Shown here: positions 6,449 through 11,975 of the stretch, in pieces
Position numbering within the stretch: position 1 is the first letter of the stretch
Layout of the letters: every line of letters starts with the position of its first letter
Assembly (NCBI GenBank): GCA_018691995.1
Contig: JABHJM010000018.1
Location: 1-13,863 of the forward strand
Direction: 5' to 3'
Source of the DNA: Candidatus Iainarchaeum sp.
GTDB lineage: Archaea; Iainarchaeota; Iainarchaeia; Iainarchaeales; JAAZKV01
DNA length: 13,863 nucleotides
Position numbers and translations under genes: made by a program
Notes under the pieces: model-generated
The model's database searches: none
What the model saw: only the letters and a program-made list of their open reading frames with translations
What the model was told of the DNA's origin: nothing

Positions 6449-7570
6449 ATGAATCAAATAAGTTTTACATTAAAAAATAAAGACACTACTTGTGACGTTT
6501 TTGCTGGAACAAATCTATATAATGAAGCAATTGTTTATTTAAAAAAAATGAACAAAGCAAAATATGTTCTTATCACTGATTCAAAAGTTGAAAAATTGCA
6601 CGGCGAAACTTTTCTTGCAAAATGCATTGAAGCCGGTCTTGATATATTTATGACTTCATTCCAAGAAGGAGAGAAAAATAAAACTAGAACTATAAAAGAG
6701 AAACTTGAAGATGCATTATTTGAACAAAAATGTGGAAGAGATGCAGTAGTTATTGCACTTGGCGGTGGAGTTGTTGGAGACATGGCCGGTTTTGTTGCGT
6801 CGACCTATATGCGAGGAATTCCAGTTGTACAAATACCAACAACAACAATTTCAATTGCTGATTCAAGTTATGGTGGAAAAACAGGACTTGATGTCCCTGC
6901 GGGAAAAAATTTGATTGGAGCATTTCATCAACCTATAGCAGTGTTTATGGATACTGAGTTACTAAAAACTCTTGATAAAAGAAATTATGATTCTGGTCTT
7001 ATTGAAATTATTAAACATGGGATAATAAAAAACAAAAAGTTTTATGAATTCTTAAAAGAAAATTTAGAAACAATTCTTTCTCGTGAAGAAGAAAAATATG
7101 ATAAGATAATGGCAAAAGTTGTAATGGATAATATTACAATTAAACGTGAAGTAGTTGTTGAAGATCAAAAAGAAAGTAACTTGCGTAAAATATTGAATTA
7201 TGGACACACAATTGGACATGCTGTTGAAAAGTTAAGTAATTTTGATTTACTTCATGGTGAAGCTATTGCAATTGGAATTTGTGCTGAGGCTTTTTTAGCT
7301 TATAAAAATGGAATTTGTAGTGAAGAATGTTTTTTAGAACAAAAAAATATTGTTGAGTCTCTTGGACAAGAAACAAAAATCCCAGAAGGCATAAGTACTA
7401 ATGATATTATTGAGTTGATGAAACTTGACAAGAAAGCAAGAGAAGGAATGCCTGAATTTTCATTAGTGAGTGAAATTGGAAAATATTTTGAAACGGATGG
7501 AGTAATTGCAAAAAGATTTTCTCTTAAAGTACTTGCCGAAGTAATTGATGAATATAAAAAGCTTGAGTGA
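6449..7570 (+). CDS. aroB: 3-dehydroquinate synthase
   Basis: It converts DAHP to 3-dehydroquinate using NAD+ and a divalent metal, the second step of the canonical shikimate pathway. NAD-binding GGGVVGDMAGF is at 105-115. IPTTTISIADSSYGGKTG (129-146) matches the IPTTLLAxVDSSVGGKTG signature with small changes. The expected metal ligands are present: E186 (LIEIIKHG), H253 (NYGHTIGH) and H269 (LLHGEAIAIG). Length 373 is normal. This is the classic enzyme, not the archaeal alternative (AroB') that uses an aspartate-semialdehyde-derived precursor. No Shine-Dalgarno site is visible and the TATA box lies about 27 bases upstream, so translation is probably leaderless. It heads an aroB-aroE-S66 operon. 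Confidence 0.96.
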   Translation: MNQISFTLKNKDTTCDVFAGTNLYNEAIVYLKKMNKAKYVLITDSKVEKLHGETFLAKCIEAGLDIFMTSFQEGEKNKTRTIKEKLEDALFEQKCGRDAVVIALGGGVVGDMAGFVASTYMRGIPVVQIPTTTISIADSSYGGKTGLDVPAGKNLIGAFHQPIAVFMDTELLKTLDKRNYDSGLIEIIKHGIIKNKKFYEFLKENLETILSREEEKYDKIMAKVVMDNITIKREVVVEDQKESNLRKILNYGHTIGHAVEKLSNFDLLHGEAIAIGICAEAFLAYKNGICSEECFLEQKNIVESLGQETKIPEGISTNDIIELMKLDKKAREGMPEFSLVSEIGKYFETDGVIAKRFSLKVLAEVIDEYKKLE

Positions 7571-7576
7571 AATATT

Positions 7577-8425
7577 ATGAAAAAAATTACTGTAATAGGT
7601 TATCCTATAGGACATTCATTAAGTCCTGTTATGCATAATGCTGCTCTTGTTGAAGTTGGACTCGACAAAGAGTTTATTTATGAAAAACTAGAAGTTCTTC
7701 CAGAAGATGTCCCTTCTTTTATTGAAAAGATTAGAAATAGAGAAATATATGGGAGTAATGTAACTATTCCTCACAAAAAAGCTGTGCATGATAATGTTGA
7801 TGAGTTAAGTGAAGAGGCAAAACTAGTTGGAGTTGCCAATACAATTTATTTTGAGAATAAAAAAGTGTGTGCAACTAGTACTGATGGAATTGGTTGTTTA
7901 AAAGCTCTACAAGAAAAGGGAATCAATGTTAATGGAAAAAAAGTTTTAATTCTTGGTGCTGGAGGAGCAGCTCGTGCAATAACTTTTGCACTTGCACAAA
8001 ACTCTGCTCACACAATTGTGTTAAATAGAACAATTGAAAATGCAAAAGAACTTGTAATGGAAGTAAATGAAAAAGTAAATGTAAATTTTGAATTTGGAAG
8101 TATTATGGAAATTGAAAATCACCTAAATGAGGTTGACCTTTGTATCAATTGTACTCCAGTGGGAATGAGTGGAAAATCAGAAGGCGAAACTCTAATTACA
8201 ACAAAGCAATTTGTTAATGCAAAAAAAGATCTTGTTGTAATGGATCTTGTGTACAATCCACTTAGAACAAAATTTTTAGAAAATGCAAAATCAGCAAATC
8301 TAAAAACCGTTGATGGACTTGGAATGCTTGTTCACCAAGGTGCTGTTGGTTTCAAACTTTGGACTGGAAAAGATGCGCCAATAGAGGTTATGCGTAGTGC
8401 ATTAAAAGAACATTTAGGGTTGTGA
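7577..8425 (+). CDS. aroE: Shikimate dehydrogenase
   Basis: It reduces 3-dehydroshikimate to shikimate with NADPH. The substrate motif GYPIGHSLSPVMHNAA (8-23) contains the binding serines S14 and S16. Catalytic K67 is in NVTIPHK and D103 is in STDGIG. The cofactor domain has GAGGAARA (127-134) and N-R-T (150-152), the usual NADP-selective motif. The C-terminal VDGLGMLVHQGAVGFKLWTG is typical. Length 282 is normal. It starts six bases after aroB, and the GAGTGA site before its ATG overlaps the aroB stop codon, so the genes are probably coupled. Confidence 0.97.
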   Translation: MKKITVIGYPIGHSLSPVMHNAALVEVGLDKEFIYEKLEVLPEDVPSFIEKIRNREIYGSNVTIPHKKAVHDNVDELSEEAKLVGVANTIYFENKKVCATSTDGIGCLKALQEKGINVNGKKVLILGAGGAARAITFALAQNSAHTIVLNRTIENAKELVMEVNEKVNVNFEFGSIMEIENHLNEVDLCINCTPVGMSGKSEGETLITTKQFVNAKKDLVVMDLVYNPLRTKFLENAKSANLKTVDGLGMLVHQGAVGFKLWTGKDAPIEVMRSALKEHLGL

Positions 8426-8430
8426 TATTT

Positions 8431-9357
8431 ATGATAGCAAAAAGATTAGAATTTGGAGATAAAATTAGAATTGTAGCTCCCTCAAAGAAGGTTTATGATA
8501 TTAAACAAGAACAATTAGAAAATTTCAAAAAATATATGGAAGAAAAAGGTTTCAAAATTAGCTATTCAAAAAATTTGTTTGAAATTGGAAAGTGGGGGCA
8601 TTCCGCAGGAACACCACAGCAAAGAGCCGATGATATTAACGAAGCTTTTTCTGATCCAAATGTAAAAGCAATATGGTGTATTCAAGGAGGGAGTCCTGCA
8701 AATCAAACACTCCCTTTACTCGACTTTGAAATGATAAAAAATAACCCAAAACTAGTTCTTGGAAAAAGTGATATTGATGTTTTACTTTTAGCATTGAATA
8801 AGAAAACGAATCTTATTACAATTCACACTTGTGATTCAAAAATTGGAGATGGAAAAGAACTTGATTATGATTACACAAAAAAATGGTTAGAAAAAAGATT
8901 AATTAAAGGGGAAAAAGAAATTGAACCAAGCAAAGAATGGACAACTATAAGGGAAGGAAAATGCGAAGGAAAATTAATTGGATGTAATATTAGTTGTATT
9001 TTGAAATTGGCTGGAACAGAATACTTCCCAGATTTTACAGATTCAATTTTATTTTTAGAAACATTTGAATCAAAAATAAAGGAAATACTTTATAGAATTG
9101 AACAATATAAACAAATCGGGGTGTTTGACAAAATTAAAGGACTTGTGATTGGGCATAACTATGGTTTTGAAGGAGAAAAAGAAGGTCTAAAAGCAGAAGA
9201 AGTTATTGTTGAATTGCTAAAAGATTATGATTTTCCAATTTTAAAAATAAATGAATTTGGGCACTATCAACCGCATGCTTTTCTTCCAATTGGAGCAAAA
9301 GTTAAAGTTGACGCAACTAATAAAAAAATAGAAATTATAGATGATTTTATTAAATAA
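8431..9357 (+). CDS. Peptidase S66 (LD-carboxypeptidase / MccF-like)
   Basis: S66 serine peptidases include bacterial LD-carboxypeptidase, which trims peptidoglycan tetrapeptides, and MccF, which cleaves microcin C-type peptide-nucleotides. Numbered from 8431, the triad positions are S113 (LGKSDID, nucleophile elbow), E210 (ILFLETFE) and H278 (EFGHYQPH), with spacing like that of E. coli LdcA. AGTPQQRADDINEAFSDP (59-76) and IQGG (84-87) match the conserved N-terminal region. There is no signal peptide, so it should be cytoplasmic. The 308-residue length is normal. GTGAT lies four bases before ATG 8431; an alternative GTG at 8422 overlaps the aroE stop and adds three residues. Archaea lack murein, so the natural substrate is unknown. 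It follows aroE immediately. Confidence 0.9.
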   Translation: MIAKRLEFGDKIRIVAPSKKVYDIKQEQLENFKKYMEEKGFKISYSKNLFEIGKWGHSAGTPQQRADDINEAFSDPNVKAIWCIQGGSPANQTLPLLDFEMIKNNPKLVLGKSDIDVLLLALNKKTNLITIHTCDSKIGDGKELDYDYTKKWLEKRLIKGEKEIEPSKEWTTIREGKCEGKLIGCNISCILKLAGTEYFPDFTDSILFLETFESKIKEILYRIEQYKQIGVFDKIKGLVIGHNYGFEGEKEGLKAEEVIVELLKDYDFPILKINEFGHYQPHAFLPIGAKVKVDATNKKIEIIDDFIK

Positions 9358-9388
9358 AAACAAGTTTCAATAGCGAAACCACTTGTTT
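9358..9388 (+). terminator. Inverted repeat after the aro operon
   Basis: AAACAAGT (9358-9365) and ACTTGTTT (9381-9388) form a perfect 8-bp stem directly after the S66 stop, and GTTTC/GAAAC inside can extend the pairing. Only three Ts end the stem and then A's follow, so it is a weak terminator by sequence. The right arm overlaps the next gene's proposed TATA box, so a regulatory role is equally possible. Confidence 0.4.
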
Positions 9389-9394
9389 AAAAAG
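9386..9394 (+). promoter_or_regulatory. TATA-like box for the Cys-rich protein / trxB unit
   Basis: TTTAAAAAG is centred at 9390, which predicts transcription from about 9415. That leaves an 11-base leader containing the GGTGAT site before the ATG at 9426. Confidence 0.45.
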
Positions 9395-9425
9395 AATCAG
9401 ATGCGTTATTATTATAGGTGATTTA

Positions 9426-9671
9426 ATGGGAGATACTGGAGACGACATTTACGAAAAAAAAGATGTTGAAGAACAACTTGAAAATGATGAAATTGATGCT
9501 GGAGAAGCAGGATTTATAGAAGGATATGAAAGTCCAAATATGATTGTTTGCAAAAAATGTAAAAAGAAATTGAAAAATGAATTTGGAGTAGATCTTGAAA
9601 AATGTCACGAAGAAACAAATGACACTGGAGAAACGATTTGGGTTTGCGATTGTTGCGAGGAAGAAGAATAA
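9426..9671 (+). CDS. Small acidic Cys-rich (zinc-ribbon-like) protein, 81 aa
   Basis: I cannot assign a function. The first 40 residues are strongly acidic (KKDVEEQLENDEIDAGEAGF, then IEGYE). The rest carries C42-x-x-C45, C60-H61 and C74-x-C76-C77, a pattern suited to one zinc or a thiol site, and the tail is E-E-E-E. AGGTGAT before the ATG is the best Shine-Dalgarno match in the window, so this is very probably translated. TrxB starts 18 bases after its stop, so the pair is co-transcribed and the cysteines may be redox partners or substrates of TrxB; that is inference. The acidic DEID...EAGFxEGY stretch recalls small uncharacterised archaeal proteins, from memory only. Confidence 0.82.
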   Translation: MGDTGDDIYEKKDVEEQLENDEIDAGEAGFIEGYESPNMIVCKKCKKKLKNEFGVDLEKCHEETNDTGETIWVCDCCEEEE

Positions 9672-9689
9672 ATAAAAATGGTGAGCAAA

Positions 9690-10595
9690 ATGGATTATGA
9701 TGTAATAGTAATAGGTGGGGGACCAGCAGGAATAACTAGCGCAATCTACACTGCAAGAGCAGGACTCAAAACTCTACTAGCAGAAAAAGGACTTGTTGGG
9801 GGACAAATTGCTCTAACAGAAAATATTGAAAATTATCCTGGTTTTGAAAGCATTGATGGAGCAGAACTTGCAAACAAAATGTTAGCTCAAGCAAAAACAC
9901 AAGGGGTTGAACACAAATTACTCGATGTAAAAAATATTACTGGTGATAAAGAAAAAGTCGTTGAAACTGATGAAGGAAACATAACAACAAAAGCAGTAAT
10001 TATCGCAGTTGGAAGTAATCCAAGAAAACTTGGTGTTACTGGCGAAGCAGATTATGAAGGAAAAGGAGTCCATTATTGTGCATTATGTGATGGAGTAATG
10101 TACAAAGATAAAGTAGTAGCTGTTATAGGTGGGGGAGATGCTGCAATAAAAGAAGCACTTTACCTTTCAAATTTAGCAAAAAAAGTTATTGTAATTCATA
10201 GACGTAATGAACTTCGTGCTGAGAAAGATCATCAAGAAGATGCATTTAGTAAAAAGAATATTGAATTTATTTGGGATAGTGTTGTTACTGAATTTATTGG
10301 GGAACAATTTTTATCAAAACTTAAAATAAAAAATGTAAAAACAGAAAAAGAAAATGAAATAGAAGTAAATGGTTCATTCACTTATGTTGGACACATTCCA
10401 GCTACTAGTTGGATTAATGTTGACAAAAATGAAAGAGGTTACATTAAAGTAAACCATGAACTTGAAACTAGTGTTCCTGGAATATTTGCTGCAGGAGATT
10501 GTAACGAAGGAGATCTTGCCCAAATTGCAACAGCTGTTGGAGATGGAGCAATTGCTGGAACAAGTGCAACAAAATATATTGAATCACTTAAATAA
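9690..10595 (+). CDS. trxB: Thioredoxin reductase (FAD/NADPH)
   Basis: It passes electrons from NADPH through FAD and a redox disulfide to thioredoxin-like proteins. From ATG 9690 it has 301 residues. The FAD motif G-G-G-P-A-G is at 9-14. The active site C130-A-L-C133-D-G replaces the common C-A-T-C. The NADPH domain has V-I-G-G-G-D-A-A (145-152) and H-R-R-N-E-L-R (170-176), whose arginines bind the NADPH phosphate. The FAD-closing motif is GIFAAGDCNEG. An ATG at 9678 would add four residues, but a strong GGTGA lies eight to twelve bases before 9690, inside that extension, so 9690 is preferred. It follows the Cys-rich protein gene in one unit. No thioredoxin gene is visible in the window. Confidence 0.94.
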   Translation: MDYDVIVIGGGPAGITSAIYTARAGLKTLLAEKGLVGGQIALTENIENYPGFESIDGAELANKMLAQAKTQGVEHKLLDVKNITGDKEKVVETDEGNITTKAVIIAVGSNPRKLGVTGEADYEGKGVHYCALCDGVMYKDKVVAVIGGGDAAIKEALYLSNLAKKVIVIHRRNELRAEKDHQEDAFSKKNIEFIWDSVVTEFIGEQFLSKLKIKNVKTEKENEIEVNGSFTYVGHIPATSWINVDKNERGYIKVNHELETSVPGIFAAGDCNEGDLAQIATAVGDGAIAGTSATKYIESLK

Positions 10596-10625
10596 CAAAA
10601 AGTCTAATTTCCGTAAAGGTACTAT

Positions 10626-10636
10626 ACTAATAAATA
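10626..10636 (+). promoter_or_regulatory. TATA box for the amino-acid dehydrogenase gene
   Basis: ACTAATAAATA is centred near 10631, which predicts a start about 10657 and a 20-base leader containing AAGGTGA. A second TATA-like run at 10650-10660 (TTTTATAAATA) is too close to the ATG to leave room for that site in the leader. Confidence 0.5.
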
Positions 10637-10677
10637 CTTCAAAAATGTGTTTTATAAATAATTAATAAGGTGAAAAA

Positions 10678-11787
10678 ATGACTTTTGAAATGTTTGACGT
10701 ATTAGGTCCACAAAAAATATTAGAAGTATATAATCCAAAAGTTGGAATGAGAGGTTTTGTTGTAATTGATAATACATCTCTTGGCCCAGGAAAAGGTGGA
10801 ATAAGAATGACTCCTAGCGTTAGTAAAGAAGAAGTGTTTAGACTAGCTCGAACAATGACACTAAAAAATGCCTTAGCTGAGTTACCCTTTGGTGGAGCAA
10901 AAAGTGGAATTATTGCAAATGATCGCGATTTAACAAAACAAGAAAAAAAAGCAATTGTGCAAGCTTTCTCAAAAGCACTTAAAGTTGTCGTTCCAAGTGA
11001 ATATGTTGCTGCACCTGATATGAATATGGCTGAAGAGGAAATGGAATGGTTTGCAAAAGCAAATGGAAATAATAAAAGTTGTACTGGAAAACCAAAGAGT
11101 ATGGGTGGGCTTCCACATGAACTTGGAAGTACTGGGTATGGTGTTGCAGAGGCCACTGAAATTGCATTAAAACAAATTGGAAAAAAAGTAAAAGGATCAA
11201 CATTTGCAGTTGAAGGTTTTGGAAATGTTGGAGTGTTTACTGCAAAATTCTTAACAAAGAAAGGAGCAAAGTTAATTGCTGTAAGTGATTCACGAGGATG
11301 CTTATCTGTTCCAAATGGAATTGAAGTTGAAGAACTAATGAAAGTAAAAAAAGAAACAGGAAGTGTAATTAATTATCCTGGGAACACTAGTACTTGTCCA
11401 AGTATAATTGGAGCAAAAGTTGATGTTTTAATTACTGCTGCAATCCCTGATTTCATAAAATCAAAAGATGTTGATAATGTCAATGCAAAAATAATTGTTG
11501 AAGGAAGTAATATTCCAATGAGTGAAAAAATAGAACAAATGCTACATAACAAAGGTGTTCTAATTGTGCCAGATTTTGTTGCAAACGCCGGGGGAGTAAT
11601 TTCTTCATATGTTGAATATATTGGTGGAAGTGAAAAGAAAATGTTTGAAATGGTGAAAGAGAAAATTAGAAAAAATACTTCCTTTGTTCTTAAAACTGCT
11701 AAAAAAAGTAAAATTTATCCTCGTAAAGCTGCTCTTGAAATTGCAGAAGAAAGAATCATGAAAAAGTGTAATATTTGTAAAAAATAA
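10678..11787 (+). CDS. Glu/Leu/Phe/Val dehydrogenase family protein, probable glutamate dehydrogenase
   Basis: It deaminates an amino acid to a 2-oxo acid and ammonia with NAD(P), or runs in reverse. GPGKGGIRMTPSVS (37-50) leads to K63 and the catalytic K75 in LPFGGAKSG, and D114 (VAAPDMNM) fits the catalytic aspartate. The Rossmann motif is VEGFGNVGVF (178-187), and VPDFVANAGGVISSYVEY is close to the glutamate dehydrogenase block. However, the start (MFDVLGPQKILEVYNPKVGM) and the 369-residue length resemble leucine dehydrogenase, while glutamate dehydrogenases usually exceed 410. Substrate is therefore uncertain, with glutamate the better guess. The C-terminus ends in C364-x-x-C367, an unusual tail. 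AAGGTGA precedes the ATG. Confidence 0.9.
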   Translation: MTFEMFDVLGPQKILEVYNPKVGMRGFVVIDNTSLGPGKGGIRMTPSVSKEEVFRLARTMTLKNALAELPFGGAKSGIIANDRDLTKQEKKAIVQAFSKALKVVVPSEYVAAPDMNMAEEEMEWFAKANGNNKSCTGKPKSMGGLPHELGSTGYGVAEATEIALKQIGKKVKGSTFAVEGFGNVGVFTAKFLTKKGAKLIAVSDSRGCLSVPNGIEVEELMKVKKETGSVINYPGNTSTCPSIIGAKVDVLITAAIPDFIKSKDVDNVNAKIIVEGSNIPMSEKIEQMLHNKGVLIVPDFVANAGGVISSYVEYIGGSEKKMFEMVKEKIRKNTSFVLKTAKKSKIYPRKAALEIAEERIMKKCNICKK

Positions 11788-11804
11788 CTCCATCTTTATC
11801 AATT

Positions 11805-11830
11805 AGTTAGACAATTGTCTAACTTTTATT
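11805..11830 (+). terminator. Palindrome with T-rich tail behind the dehydrogenase gene
   Basis: AGTTAGACAATTGTCTAACT (11805-11824) is a perfect 20-bp palindrome, followed by TTTATT. The RNA can form an 8-bp stem with an AATT loop and a U-rich tail, like an intrinsic terminator. Because it is fully symmetric and lies about 30 bases before the next promoter, it could instead be a protein-binding site. Confidence 0.6.
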
Positions 11831-11852
11831 GCAGAATATGGCAATTAAAGAA

Positions 11853-11865
11853 CATATATAAATAC
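11853..11865 (+). promoter_or_regulatory. TATA box of the surface protein gene
   Basis: CATATATAAATAC is the closest match in the window to the archaeal consensus. It predicts a start near 11885 and a leader of about 28 bases that includes the GGGGGGTT ribosome binding site at 11900-11907. A second candidate at 11877-11890 (AAATATATAAAATA) would give a nearly leaderless mRNA and exclude that site. Confidence 0.6.
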
Positions 11866-11912
11866 TTCTTTGGTACAAATATATAAAATAGTTCATTTTG
11901 GGGGGTTGTAAA

Positions 11913-11975
11913 ATGAATAGATGCATAGTTAGTGTACTTTTTGTACTTTTAGTTTTAATTGGAGGAACATTCGCG
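11913..11975 (+). other. Signal peptide of the surface protein
   Basis: M-N-R-C is followed by a hydrophobic core (IVSVLFVLLVLIGG) and T-F-A/A, a typical signal peptidase I site after residue 21. The mature protein would begin ATTINTPSVV. This points to export through Sec. Confidence 0.8.

Noticed and set aside
6396..6449. Longer N-terminus for the GltD-like protein from TTG at 6449
   Set aside because: The added 18 residues precede the FAD motif, match nothing in the family, and would place the start upstream of the shared TATA element.
9678..9689. Upstream ATG for thioredoxin reductase
   Set aside because: The sequence it would translate contains the GGTGA site ideally spaced for ATG 9690, and it adds only M-V-S-K.
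10662..11156. 164-codon minus-strand open frame
   Set aside because: It is antisense to the start of the amino-acid dehydrogenase, whose catalytic motifs are in the plus-strand frame.
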